A stretch of DNA of 40,398 nt, taken from assembly GCF_000717185.1 (NCBI RefSeq), contig NZ_JNYE01000071.1:1-40398 (forward strand). Reading direction: 5' to 3'. This stretch comes from Kitasatospora phosalacinea (lineage in GTDB: Bacteria > Actinomycetota > Actinomycetes > Streptomycetales > Streptomycetaceae). The translations under genes were made by a program, and so were the position numbers. Of this stretch, positions 14,038 to 22,146 are shown in pieces (positions within the stretch are counted from its first letter, which is position 1; every line of letters starts with the position of its first letter). The notes under the pieces were generated by a model. It saw nothing but the letters and a program-made list of their open reading frames with translations. It made no database searches and was not told the DNA's origin.

Positions 14038-16839
14038 ATGCCCGTGTCGGTCCACATGTTCCCCGGCCAGGGGGACTTCCCCGTGCAAGTGCTCCACCGG
14101 GCCGCCGCCCGGGACGCCGCGCTGCGCCGCGCACTGCTGGCCGTCTACGAGGAGATCGACGCCACCGCCGAGATCGGCCCGCTGCCGTCGCCGGCCGACC
14201 TGCTGCTCGGTGAACGTCCGCCCGGCGGGCGGGAGTTGGCGCAGGGGTCGGTCGGCCTGCCGCAACTCGCCCAGTACGGCGCGGCGGTGGCCTGGCAGCG
14301 GGTGCTGGCCGAACGGCACGGTCCGCCCGACGCGCTGCTGGCCGTCAGCTTCGGCGAACTCGCCGCACTGACCGCCGCCGGGGCCTGGACGGTCGGCGCC
14401 GGGGCGAGCGCCGCGTACGGCCTGGCCCGGGTGCTGGCCGGTGCCCCCGGTGCGCTGGCGCTGATCGGCTGCGGGGAGGAGCGGGCCGGACGGCTGGCCG
14501 CCCGGGCCGGGGGCGGACGGGTGGTGGTCGGGTGCGTCAACGGCCCCCGCGAGTGCGTGCTCGGCGGCCCGCCCGAGCAGCTGGCCGCCGTCGAACGGCT
14601 CGCCGCCGAACAGGGCCTCACCGCCGTCCGGCTGCACCTCCCGTTCGGCTCGCACCACCCCGAACTCGGCGCGCAGCGACAGCAGTTCGAAACGCTCCTG
14701 CGCAACGGCCCACCGATCCGCCCGCCCGCCGTCCCCGTCTACTCGGCCGTCGCCGGACGCCGCTACGCCCCCGCCGAGGACCTGGCCGCCCGGGCCGCCG
14801 ACTGCCTGGTCCGCCCCGCCCACCTGCCCCGGATCCTCGCCCTGCTCGCCGCCCACGGCCACACCGACTACCACGAGGCGGGCCCCGGCAGCGCGCTCGG
14901 TCGCAACGCCGCGGACTGCCTGCGCGGCACCGGCGCCCGGGTGTCGGGAACCGCCGCCGACGACACGCCAACTCCGAGGACAACAAGGGGAATCACGGTG
15001 GAGCAGGAGCCGCGCGAGACGAAGGAAACGGAGCCGAGGGAGCCGGGGGAGCCGAGGGAGTCGAGGGAGTCGGAGGAGTCGAGGGAGCAGGGGGAGCCGA
15101 GGGAGCCGGGCAGGACGCTGGAGGAGCTGCTGCACGGTCGCCACCACCCCGGCTACCTGCCCCGCCTGCACCGCGCCCTGGCCCGGCACCCGTACCGCGT
15201 CGCCGAGGCCCCCTCCGAACGCGAGCCCTACCTGTACCGCCGCCTGCGCGCCCTGCTGCGGGCCCTGCCCGCCGCCGCCGAACTGCACGCCGACGCCGAC
15301 GCGCTGGCCGCCGCCCTGGCCTGGGCCACCGTCGCCGACCCCCGGCTCGGCATGACGGTGGTCACCCAGGGCGTCCTCGGGCAGGGATCGCTGCTGCGCC
15401 TGGCCGGTGGCCCCGAGCGCGTCCGGTCGGAGCTGGACGCCGTGGACGCCGGTGCGCTGCGGATCGGCTACCTGGTCACCGAGGCCGGCCGCGCCAGCAG
15501 CCACCTCGGAGCCGGGACGGTCGCCGAATTCCAGCCCGGGGAAAGGGAGTTCGTGCTGCGGACGCCCGAGGGGGCGGACGCCAAGTTCGGCGGCGTCCCC
15601 CAGTACCCCGGGCCGCGCGGCGCCGTGGTGATCGCCCGCGCGGTGGACGCGGCCGGACGCGAGGGCGGCGTGTTCGCCTTCCTGGTCGAGCTCGCCGACC
15701 ACGACGGGCCCCGCCCCGGCGTCACCCTCTCCCCGCCCGTCCCGGTCGGCGCCCTCCCGCTCAGCTACCACCGCGTCCGCTTCGACGGCGTCCGCGTCCC
15801 CGAGGCGCACTGGCTGCGCGACGACGCCGACCTCGACGGGCACGGCCGCCTGCACGACCCCCGCACCCCCGCCGACCGGCTGCGCCGCACCCTCGCCGTC
15901 GGCCAGGACCTGTGGGGCGTCCTGCCCACCGCGCTGGCCGCGCTCGCCCGCCAGTCCGCGGTCCTCGCCGTCCGGCACTCCCGCCACCGCGAGACCCGCG
16001 CCGCCCTCGCCCCCGGCACCCCCCTGCTCGCCCACCGCAGCCAGCAGCGCGCCCTGCTCGGCGCCCTCGCCGACGCCTTCGCGCTCAGCTGCGCCGCCGC
16101 CCGGGCCCGCGAACTCCTCGCCGCCGCACGGGAGTCCGACACCGCCGGAGCCGAGAGCGGCTTCGCCCCCTGGGCCGCCGTCAGCCGCCCCCTCTCCGCG
16201 TACAAGGCGCACTGCGCCGACGAGGCCGAACGGATCGTCGCCGACTGCCAGCGCCGCTGCGGCCACGCCGGACTCGCCGACGGCAACCGCCTCGCCGGGT
16301 ACCACGGCTTCGCCCGCTCCTTCGACCCGGCGGGCGGCGACAGCCGGCTCATCCGCTACGACCTCGGGCGCGCCCTGCTCGACGAGACGGCCCCCGGCGG
16401 GCCCCCGCCGCTGACCACCGACCTCGCCGACCCCGGCTGGTGGCCCGCCGTCCTGGCCCGCCACCAGCACACCCTGACCAACTGGCTGCGCCGGGCCACC
16501 ACCCGGCCCCCGGGCGGCGGTGCGACCCCCTTCGAGACCTGGAACCCGCTGCTCGACCGGGCCGCGGAACTCGGCGCCACGTACGCGGCCCGCCTCGCCG
16601 CCGAGGACCTCCCGCGCGCCCTCGCCACCCTCCCCCCGGACGAGGCCACCACCGCCCTCGCCCACCTCGCCGCCCTCCGCGCCGCCGACCGGCTCGCCGG
16701 GCCCCTGCTCCGCCACCGCACCCTCACCCCGGGCGAACTCGCCGGCCTGGAGAACGCCCTCGAACGCGGCTACGACCGGCTGCTGCCGCACCTGGACCGG
16801 GTGGAACGGGCCTTCGCCTTCCCCGACGAGATCGTCTAG
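14038..16839 (+). CDS. Acyltransferase / acyl-CoA oxidase-like fusion protein
   Basis: The protein has 933 residues in two parts. Residues 1-300 are a FabD/PKS-type acyltransferase: FPGQG at 8-12, the nucleophile in LAVSFGEL (Ser104, where AT domains normally have GHSxGE), and FGSHH at 203-207, the place of the HAFH/YASH specificity motif. Residues 305-360 are a Glu/Arg/Pro/Ser-rich repetitive linker. Residues 360-933 resemble flavin acyl-CoA oxidases: VTEAGRASSHLGAGTVAEFQPGEREFVLRTPEGADAKFGG matches the TExGHGS...T.A.FD...FV..TP...K segment, followed by long helical domains. It would load an acyl group and introduce a double bond. An internal ribosome-binding site and GTG at 14998 could give a separate oxidase. 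It is the first gene of the operon. Confidence 0.8.
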   Translation: MPVSVHMFPGQGDFPVQVLHRAAARDAALRRALLAVYEEIDATAEIGPLPSPADLLLGERPPGGRELAQGSVGLPQLAQYGAAVAWQRVLAERHGPPDALLAVSFGELAALTAAGAWTVGAGASAAYGLARVLAGAPGALALIGCGEERAGRLAARAGGGRVVVGCVNGPRECVLGGPPEQLAAVERLAAEQGLTAVRLHLPFGSHHPELGAQRQQFETLLRNGPPIRPPAVPVYSAVAGRRYAPAEDLAARAADCLVRPAHLPRILALLAAHGHTDYHEAGPGSALGRNAADCLRGTGARVSGTAADDTPTPRTTRGITVEQEPRETKETEPREPGEPRESRESEESREQGEPREPGRTLEELLHGRHHPGYLPRLHRALARHPYRVAEAPSEREPYLYRRLRALLRALPAAAELHADADALAAALAWATVADPRLGMTVVTQGVLGQGSLLRLAGGPERVRSELDAVDAGALRIGYLVTEAGRASSHLGAGTVAEFQPGEREFVLRTPEGADAKFGGVPQYPGPRGAVVIARAVDAAGREGGVFAFLVELADHDGPRPGVTLSPPVPVGALPLSYHRVRFDGVRVPEAHWLRDDADLDGHGRLHDPRTPADRLRRTLAVGQDLWGVLPTALAALARQSAVLAVRHSRHRETRAALAPGTPLLAHRSQQRALLGALADAFALSCAAARARELLAAARESDTAGAESGFAPWAAVSRPLSAYKAHCADEAERIVADCQRRCGHAGLADGNRLAGYHGFARSFDPAGGDSRLIRYDLGRALLDETAPGGPPPLTTDLADPGWWPAVLARHQHTLTNWLRRATTRPPGGGATPFETWNPLLDRAAELGATYAARLAAEDLPRALATLPPDEATTALAHLAALRAADRLAGPLLRHRTLTPGELAGLENALERGYDRLLPHLDRVERAFAFPDEIV
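14988..15000 (+). promoter_or_regulatory. Internal ribosome-binding site and GTG start inside the fusion gene
   Basis: AAGGGGAATCACGGTG places a purine-rich Shine-Dalgarno-like box about 7 nt before an in-frame GTG (14998), exactly at the junction between the AT and oxidase parts. It looks like a former gene start retained after two genes fused, and may still be used. Confidence 0.45.
15000..15117 (+). repeat. Purine-rich minisatellite encoding the interdomain linker
   Basis: Repeated GAGCCGAGGGAGYCG-like units encode EPREPGEPRESRESEESREQGEPREP. The coding strand is almost free of T, unlike the flanking coding DNA. The repeat units suggest slippage expansion. Confidence 0.7.
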
Positions 16840-17128
16840 GCAGACGGCCCGGGGGGAACCAGGGGCCCGGGGCACGGCGGGTCCGAGCTGCGCAGTGGCC
16901 CCGTCAGGGGCCCGGGGAACGGCGGGTCCGTGCTGCTGACGGCCGGAGCCCATCGGAAAGTCCGTGCTGCTTCGGGCCGCCTGAACAGAACCCGAAGCCA
17001 CCGCACGCACCGGCAGTGCACCCGCAGCAGCCCCGGCCCCGCCGTTCCCCGGGCCCCTGATGTGGTTCTCGCTGTTCTCGCCGGGCCCTTTTTTCTCCCG
17101 AATCGGCTGCACAGGAAAGGAGTTCGTC
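16840..17128 (+). repeat. Structured intra-operon spacer with direct and inverted repeats
   Basis: This 289-bp gap splits the operon. A 24-bp sequence beginning GGGGCCCGGGG occurs twice directly (16862-16885 and 16907-16930, one mismatch). A perfect 21-bp inverted copy lies at 17038-17058 and pairs with 16906-16926. GTCCGTGCTGCT is also repeated (16926-16937, 16960-16971), and GCTTCGGG/CCCGAAGC forms an inner stem. A GGGCCC followed by six T (17083-17094) lies near the end, the only such T run in the window. It may be an attenuator or terminator, or a small mobile palindrome. The strong AGGAAAGGAG ribosome-binding site of the next gene follows. Confidence 0.6.
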
Positions 17129-18157
17129 GTGAACGCAGTGGGCGTGTGGGGCACCGGCCGGTACGTGCCGGTGCGGGTGCGGGGCAACGGGGAGGTCGCG
17201 GCGGCGGTCGGGGTGACCGCGGAGTGGATCGCCGAGCGGACCGGCGTGCGGCGGCGCCACGTCGCGGGCGTCGACGAGGCGGCCTCGGACCTCGCGGCGC
17301 AGGCCGTCCGCCGGGCGCTGGCCTCGGCGGGAGTGACGGCGGGGCAGGTCGGGCTGCTGGTGTGCGCGACGTCGACGCCGGACGAGCTGGGCCCGGCCAC
17401 CGCGTGCCGGGTGCAGGCCCTGGTGGGGGCGGGCAACGCCGTCGCGCTGGACGTGGCGGCGGCCTGCTCGGGCTGGCTGTTCGGGGTGAAGGTCGCGCAC
17501 GACTGGCTGCGCGAGGCGGACGGGCCGATGCTCGCGGTGGTGGTCGGGGTGGAGGCGTACTCGAAGTTCCTCGACCCGGCGGACCGGGCCACCGCCGTGC
17601 TGTTCGCGGACGGGGCCGCGGCCACCGTGCTGGGACCGGTCGAACCGCCCGGCGGACTGGGCGGGTTCCGGCTCGGCTCGGACGGCACGCTCGCCGACCG
17701 GGTGCTGATCCCGGCCGGGGGCAGCCGCCGCCCGGCGACCCGGGAGACCCTCGCGGAGGGCGCGCACCGGATCCGGATGGACGGGCGGACGGTCAGCCGG
17801 TTCATCCGGGACGCGTTCCCGCGGATGCTGCACGGGACGCTGGAGCGGCACGGCCTGACCGTCGACGACATCGACCACGTGATCACCCACCAGCCCAACC
17901 CCGTCCTGCTGCGCCGGCTCGCCGCCGAGGCGGGCCTCGCGGACCGGATGACCGTGGTCGGCGACCTGGTGGGCAACATCGGCGCGGCCAGCGCCCCGTA
18001 CGCACTGGCCACCGCGCACGCCGAGGGGCGGCTGCAACCCGGCGACCTGATCCTGCTGACCGTCTTCGGGGCCGGGATGACCTGGGGCAGCGCCCTGCTG
18101 CGCTGGTCCGCGGCCCCCGCGGCAGTCCACGGCGAACGGAAGGAAGCACTGTCATGA
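17129..18157 (+). CDS. 3-oxoacyl-ACP synthase III-like ketosynthase (KAS III, first copy)
   Basis: The product is 342 residues from GTG 17129, preceded by AGGAAAGGAG. It is a thiolase-fold KAS III with a complete Cys-His-Asn triad: Cys113 in DVAAACSGWLFG, His254 in ITHQPNPVLL and Asn283 in VGNIGAAS. The HQPNP replaces the HQANxRI of housekeeping FabH, so it may use a different acyl donor, ACP or nucleophile, as the KAS III-like starter-unit enzymes and acyltransferases of antibiotic clusters do. RTGVRRRHVAG is the usual N-terminal motif. It overlaps the SDR gene by 4 nt (ATGA). An upstream frame extension to 17060 has no family content. Confidence 0.9.
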   Translation: MNAVGVWGTGRYVPVRVRGNGEVAAAVGVTAEWIAERTGVRRRHVAGVDEAASDLAAQAVRRALASAGVTAGQVGLLVCATSTPDELGPATACRVQALVGAGNAVALDVAAACSGWLFGVKVAHDWLREADGPMLAVVVGVEAYSKFLDPADRATAVLFADGAAATVLGPVEPPGGLGGFRLGSDGTLADRVLIPAGGSRRPATRETLAEGAHRIRMDGRTVSRFIRDAFPRMLHGTLERHGLTVDDIDHVITHQPNPVLLRRLAAEAGLADRMTVVGDLVGNIGAASAPYALATAHAEGRLQPGDLILLTVFGAGMTWGSALLRWSAAPAAVHGERKEALS

Positions 18158-19002
18158 GCAACAGCACGCTGCCGGGGGCGTTCCGGCTGGACGGCGCCCG
18201 CACCCTGGTCACCGGGGCCTCGCGGGGCATCGGCCGGGCCTGCGCGCTGGCGCTGGCCGCGGCCGGGAGCGACCTGGTGCTGAGCGCCCGGACGGAGGCC
18301 GCGCTGCGCCAGGTCGCCGAGGAGGCCGAGGCGCACGGGGTGCGGGCGGTGCCGCTGGCCGCGGACCTGGCCGAACCGGGCGCGCCGGGCGGGCTGGTGG
18401 ACCGGGCGGCCGCGGCGCTCGGCGGCCTCGACGTGCTGCTGCACAACGCCGGGGTGCTGCCCAGCGCGCCGGACGGCAGCCCCGTCCTGGTGCCGTTCCA
18501 GCACTCCACGCAGCAGGACTGGGAGTACGTGGTCGCGGTCAACCTGAACGCCACCGCCGAGATCTGCCGGGCCGCGCACCCGCACCTGGCCGCGTCCGAC
18601 CGGGCCTCGCTGATCCTGATGTCCTCGGCGTCCGGGGTGATGGGCACCCCGCTGCTGGACGCGTACGCCGCGACGAAGGCCGCGCAGATCTCGCTGGCCC
18701 GCAGCCTGGGCGTCGGCTGGGCCCGCGAGGGCATCCGGGTGAACGCGGTCTGCCCCGGCTGGATCACCACCGACATGACCGGCTTCGCGTCCGGCGCGCA
18801 GCCGCTCTCGCAGTGGCTGATGGCGCACGTCCCGCAGGGCCGCTGGGGCGCCCCCGAGGACGTCGCCGGGGCGGTGCTGTTCCTGGCCTCGCCCGCCTCC
18901 GCGTTGCTCACCGCGCAGGCCCTGGTGCTGGACGGCGGGCTGACCGTCCCCGACGGCGGGCTGGCGGGCATCCCCAAGCCGCCCTCCCCGCTCCAGGCCT
19001 GA
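18154..19002 (+). CDS. Short-chain dehydrogenase/reductase (probable ketoreductase)
   Basis: The 282-residue classical SDR has TGASRGIG at 20-27, HNAG at 97-100, Ser near 158 and YAATK at 171-175 (catalytic Tyr171 and Lys175). CPGWITTDM and a C-terminal LASPASALLTAQALVLDGGLTVPDG are typical of FabG-like reductases. Between NAG and the catalytic Ser there is a longer loop (VLPSAPDGSPVLVPFQHSTQQDWEYV) than in FabG. In this operon it is most simply the beta-keto reductase acting on ACP-bound chains, though a free alcohol or ketone substrate is possible. It is coupled to the preceding KAS III and lies 11 bp before the next. Confidence 0.9.
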   Translation: MSNSTLPGAFRLDGARTLVTGASRGIGRACALALAAAGSDLVLSARTEAALRQVAEEAEAHGVRAVPLAADLAEPGAPGGLVDRAAAALGGLDVLLHNAGVLPSAPDGSPVLVPFQHSTQQDWEYVVAVNLNATAEICRAAHPHLAASDRASLILMSSASGVMGTPLLDAYAATKAAQISLARSLGVGWAREGIRVNAVCPGWITTDMTGFASGAQPLSQWLMAHVPQGRWGAPEDVAGAVLFLASPASALLTAQALVLDGGLTVPDGGLAGIPKPPSPLQA

Positions 19003-19013
19003 GGAGGTACCGG

Positions 19014-20027
19014 ATGCCCCGCACGGCCGTCGTCGGGATCGGCTCCTGCCTGCCCGCCCGCAGCGTCGACAACGAGGAGGTGATCGCCGAGGGACGCCTC
19101 GACAGCAGCGACGAGTGGATCCGCCGCCGCACCGGCATCCACCGCCGCCGCCGCGCCGCGCCCGGCACCGCCACCGGCGACCTGGCCGTGTACGCCGCGG
19201 CCGCCGCCATCGAATCCGCCGACGCCGCACCGGACTTCGTGCTGCTCGCCACCACCACCCCCGACCACCCCTGCCCCGCCACCGCCCCCGCCGTCGCCCA
19301 CCGGCTCGGCCTGCCGCGCGTCCCCGCCCTCGACCTGGCCGCGGTCTGCTCCGGCTTCCTGTACGCCCTGGCCACCGCCGACGCGCTGGTGCGGGCCGGG
19401 GCCTGCCGCCGCCCGCTGGTGATCGGCGCCGACACCTACTCCACCATCGTCGACCCCGCCGACCGCGACACCGCCGCCCTGTTCGGCGACGGCGCCGGAG
19501 CCGTCCTGCTGGCCGCCGCCGAGGACGGCGCGCCCGGCGCCCTGCGCGCCGCCGACCTGGGCAGCGACGGCGGCGGGGCCGCCCTGATCACCGTCGCCGC
19601 GGGCGGCTCCCGGCAGCCCGACCGGCAGCGGCAGGACCCGGACGCGCACTGGTTCCGGATGCGGGGCCGCTCCGTCTACGGGCAGGCCGTCCGGCACCTC
19701 ACCGACTCCGCCGGGCGGGCGCTGGCCGCGGCCGGGTGGCGGCCCGCCGACCTGGGCGCGTTCGTCGCCCACCAGGCCAACCAGCGGATCCTCGACTCGG
19801 TCGCCGACCGGCTCGGCCTGCCGCCCGCCGTCCGCTTCGGCAACCTGCGCGAGCTCGGCAACACCGCCGCCGCGTCCATCCCGCTGGTGCTCGCCGACGA
19901 CGGCCCGCAGCGCGCCCTCGCCCCCGGCACCCCCACCCTGCTCACCGCCTTCGGCGGCGGCCTGACCTGGGCGTCCGTCGCCCTGACCTGGCCCGCCGCC
20001 ACCCCCGTCCGCCGCACCCTGCCCTGA
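19014..20027 (+). CDS. 3-oxoacyl-ACP synthase III (KAS III/FabH-like, second copy)
   Basis: The product is 337 residues, preceded by GAGGAGG. Its motifs are closer to FabH than those of the first copy: SSDEWIRRRTGI, Cys112 in DLAAVCSGF, His253 in VAHQANQRILD and Asn283 in ELGNTAAAS. The HQANQRI helix is the known ACP-docking and starter-handling segment. FabH-type enzymes start chains by condensing an acyl-CoA with malonyl-ACP. Having two divergent KAS III enzymes in one operon suggests one primes the chain and the other modifies or releases it, but the order cannot be told from sequence. Confidence 0.92.
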   Translation: MPRTAVVGIGSCLPARSVDNEEVIAEGRLDSSDEWIRRRTGIHRRRRAAPGTATGDLAVYAAAAAIESADAAPDFVLLATTTPDHPCPATAPAVAHRLGLPRVPALDLAAVCSGFLYALATADALVRAGACRRPLVIGADTYSTIVDPADRDTAALFGDGAGAVLLAAAEDGAPGALRAADLGSDGGGAALITVAAGGSRQPDRQRQDPDAHWFRMRGRSVYGQAVRHLTDSAGRALAAAGWRPADLGAFVAHQANQRILDSVADRLGLPPAVRFGNLRELGNTAAASIPLVLADDGPQRALAPGTPTLLTAFGGGLTWASVALTWPAATPVRRTLP

Positions 20028-20054
20028 CACCCCCGTACCAGGAGGAGACCTCCC

Positions 20055-20309
20055 GTGGACCAGGTCACCGCACGCATCGCCGCCGTCCTCACCGAGAAGT
20101 TCGACGTCCCCGCCGAACAGGTCACCGACCGGGTCAGCTTCCGGGAACTCGACCTCGACTCGCTGTCCATCGTCGAGCTGTACGTCACCCTCCAGGAGGA
20201 GTGGGGCGTCCCGCTGGACGCCGAAGCCGCCGACGCCGACACCACGGTCGGTCAACTCGTCGACGACGTACGGAAGCTGCTGGACGGGCGGCGACCCGGT
20301 GGCGACTGA
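20055..20309 (+). CDS. Acyl carrier protein
   Basis: The 84-residue four-helix carrier protein has the phosphopantetheine site DLDSLSIVEL, with Ser36 as the modified residue. Size and acidic character (EWGVPLDAEAADADTTVGQLVDDVRKLL) are typical of type II ACPs. It starts at GTG 20055 after AGGAGGAG and overlaps the KAS II gene by 11 nt. It is the only carrier in the operon, so all intermediates are expected to be tethered to it. No phosphopantetheinyl transferase is encoded in the window. Confidence 0.93.
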   Translation: MDQVTARIAAVLTEKFDVPAEQVTDRVSFRELDLDSLSIVELYVTLQEEWGVPLDAEAADADTTVGQLVDDVRKLLDGRRPGGD

Positions 20310-21543
20310 CCGGATCGTGGTCACCGGCACCGGGCTGGTCACCGCCGCGGGCGGGGACGCGGACACCACCTGGCGCACCCTGTGCGAGGGCCGCGGCACC
20401 GCCCGGCACGACCCCGGCCTGGACAGCGGCCCCGGCGGCCCCGCCCCGATCAGCTGCCGCCCGCCGCACCCCGAGGACGCCCCCGTCCGGCAGGGCTGGC
20501 GACTGGACCGCTCCACCCGCTACCTGCTGACGGCCGCCCGGGAAGCCCTGCGGGAAGCCGGGATCGCGGCCTTCGGCGAACGGGACCCCGACTGGGAACC
20601 GGAGCGCGTCGCCGTGGTGATCGGCTCCGCGGCGGGCGGCGTCGCCGTCCTGGAGCACGCCCACCGCCGGCTCCTGGAACACGGGCCCGGCGCGCTCTCC
20701 CCGCTCACCCTCACCGGCTACCTGCCCAACCTGTCCGCCGCCGCGCACCTCGCCCTCGCCCTGCGCACCACCGGCCCCGCCCTGCACACCTCCACCGCCT
20801 GCGCCTCCGGCGCCACCGCGATCGCGCACGCCGCCCTGCTGCTCGCCACCGGCGCCTGCGACCTCGCCGTGGCGGGCGGCACCGACGCGATGGCCACCCC
20901 GCTGTGCGCCGCCGCGTTCGCCCGCACCGGCGCGCTCTCCCGGCGCACCGACCGACCCGCCACCGCCTCCCGGCCCTTCGACCGGGACCGCGACGGCTTC
21001 GTCCTCGGCGAGGGCGCGGGCGTCCTGGTGCTGGAACGCGCCGCCGACGCCGCCGCCCGCCGCGCCCCCGCCCTGGCCCACCTCGCCGGCTGGGCCGCCA
21101 CCTCCGACGCCCACCACCCCACCGCCCCCGCCCCGGACGGCCGCGGCCTGCGCCGGGCCGTCGCCCTCGCCCTGCGGGCCGCGGACGCCGCACCCGGCGA
21201 GGTCGAGCACGTCAACGCGCACGGCACCGGCACCCCGCAGGGCGACCGGGTCGAAGCCGCCGCGATCCGCGACCTCTACCCCCGCACCCCGCCCAGCGTC
21301 ACCTCCGCCAAGGGCGCCCTCGGCCACACCATGGGCGCGGCCGGCGCCATCGAGGCCGCCCTCACCGTCCGCACCCTGCGCACCGGCACCGTCCCGCCCA
21401 CCGCCAACCACGACGCCCCCGACCCCGGCACCGCCGGGATCGACCTGGTCGCCGGCGCGCCCCGCCACCACGGCCCGCGGCTGGCGCTCAGCCACTCGCT
21501 GGGCTTCGGCGGCCACAACGCCGTGCTCGTCCTGCGCCGCTGA
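20299..21543 (+). CDS. 3-oxoacyl-ACP synthase II (KAS II/FabF-like)
   Basis: The 414-residue elongating ketosynthase has Cys168 in TSTACASGATA, His308 in NAHGTGTPQGD, Lys338 in SAKGALGH and His343 in GHTMGAAGA, a full active site. The C-terminal LSHSLGFGGHNAVLVLRR is the FabF signature end. No chain-length-factor partner is present, so it should act as a homodimer like FabF or RedR rather than as an aromatic type II PKS heterodimer. It is the last gene of the operon, translationally coupled to the ACP. No terminator hairpin is evident in the 47 bp before soxR. Confidence 0.93.
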   Translation: MATDRIVVTGTGLVTAAGGDADTTWRTLCEGRGTARHDPGLDSGPGGPAPISCRPPHPEDAPVRQGWRLDRSTRYLLTAAREALREAGIAAFGERDPDWEPERVAVVIGSAAGGVAVLEHAHRRLLEHGPGALSPLTLTGYLPNLSAAAHLALALRTTGPALHTSTACASGATAIAHAALLLATGACDLAVAGGTDAMATPLCAAAFARTGALSRRTDRPATASRPFDRDRDGFVLGEGAGVLVLERAADAAARRAPALAHLAGWAATSDAHHPTAPAPDGRGLRRAVALALRAADAAPGEVEHVNAHGTGTPQGDRVEAAAIRDLYPRTPPSVTSAKGALGHTMGAAGAIEAALTVRTLRTGTVPPTANHDAPDPGTAGIDLVAGAPRHHGPRLALSHSLGFGGHNAVLVLRR

Positions 21544-21590
21544 CGCCCCGCCACCCCCCGCCGCAGGTGCCGCCGCCCCGCCGCCGCCCG

Positions 21591-22040
21591 CTACAGGCGG
21601 CGCGGGCCGGAGCCGTCCTCGGCGAGGCTGTCGCCCGGGTTGAGCAGCGCACAGGCCTTCATCGACAGGCAGCCGCAGCCGATGCAGCCCGTCAGCTCCG
21701 CCTCCAGGCGCTCGATGGTCCGCCGCCGCTCCTCCAGACGGCGCTTCCAGCCGCGCGAGGCCCGCTGCCACTCCTGGTGGCTGGGCGGCCGGTCGAGCGG
21801 CACGTCGGCGAAGGCCTCGCGCAGGTCCTGCAGCGGGATGCCGATCCGCTTCGCCACCGAGACCAGCGCGATCCGGCGCAGCATGTGCCGGGCGTAGCGG
21901 CGGTGGCCCCGGCCGTCGCGCCCGGAGGCGATCAGGCCCAGCTCCTCGTAGAACCGCAGCGCGGACACCGCCGTGCCCGTCCGCGCGCTGACCTCGCCGA
22001 TCGGCAGCCAGTCGTCCGCCGCGGGCGGGTGGGTCGTCAT
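21591..22040 (-). CDS. soxR: Redox-sensitive transcriptional activator SoxR
   Basis: The 149-residue MerR-family protein has an N-terminal HTH (LPIGEVSARTGTAVSALRFYEELGLI), a dimerisation coiled coil (WQRASRGWKRRLEERRRTIERLEAEL), and the SoxR [2Fe-2S] ligands Cys119, 122, 124 and 130 in CIGCGCLSMKAC. In streptomycetes SoxR responds to redox-active secondary metabolites and activates small detoxification or export genes. It is divergent from a ferredoxin gene, with a SoxR site in the shared region. It lies right beside the acyl-assembly operon, tail-to-tail. The start was chosen at ATG 22040 because the HTH begins soon after. Confidence 0.95.
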   Translation of the reverse strand: MTTHPPAADDWLPIGEVSARTGTAVSALRFYEELGLIASGRDGRGHRRYARHMLRRIALVSVAKRIGIPLQDLREAFADVPLDRPPSHQEWQRASRGWKRRLEERRRTIERLEAELTGCIGCGCLSMKACALLNPGDSLAEDGSGPRRL

Positions 22041-22065
22041 CCGTGGCCTCCGCTGCCTGCTCCCG

Positions 22066-22096
22066 TTGACCTCAACCTTACTTGAGGCCCTACGGT
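22066..22096 (+). promoter_or_regulatory. SoxR-dependent promoter with SoxR box
   Basis: The dyad CCTCAACCTTACTTGAGG (22070-22087) closely matches the SoxR operator. It lies between TTGACC (22066-22071) and TACGGT (22091-22096), separated by 19 bp, the overlong spacer that MerR-family activators require. The orientation reads toward the ferredoxin gene at 22147. Confidence 0.85.
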
Positions 22097-22146
22097 CACC
22101 CGTGCCAGAGCGGCGAGCAGCACCGGACCGAGAGGACGACAGCCCG

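Noticed and set aside
11476..19230. A 2584-codon open frame on the minus strand
   Set aside because: It runs antisense to the acyl operon, has no domain content and is Arg/Gly/Pro-rich. Long antisense frames are expected in DNA with this third-position GC bias.
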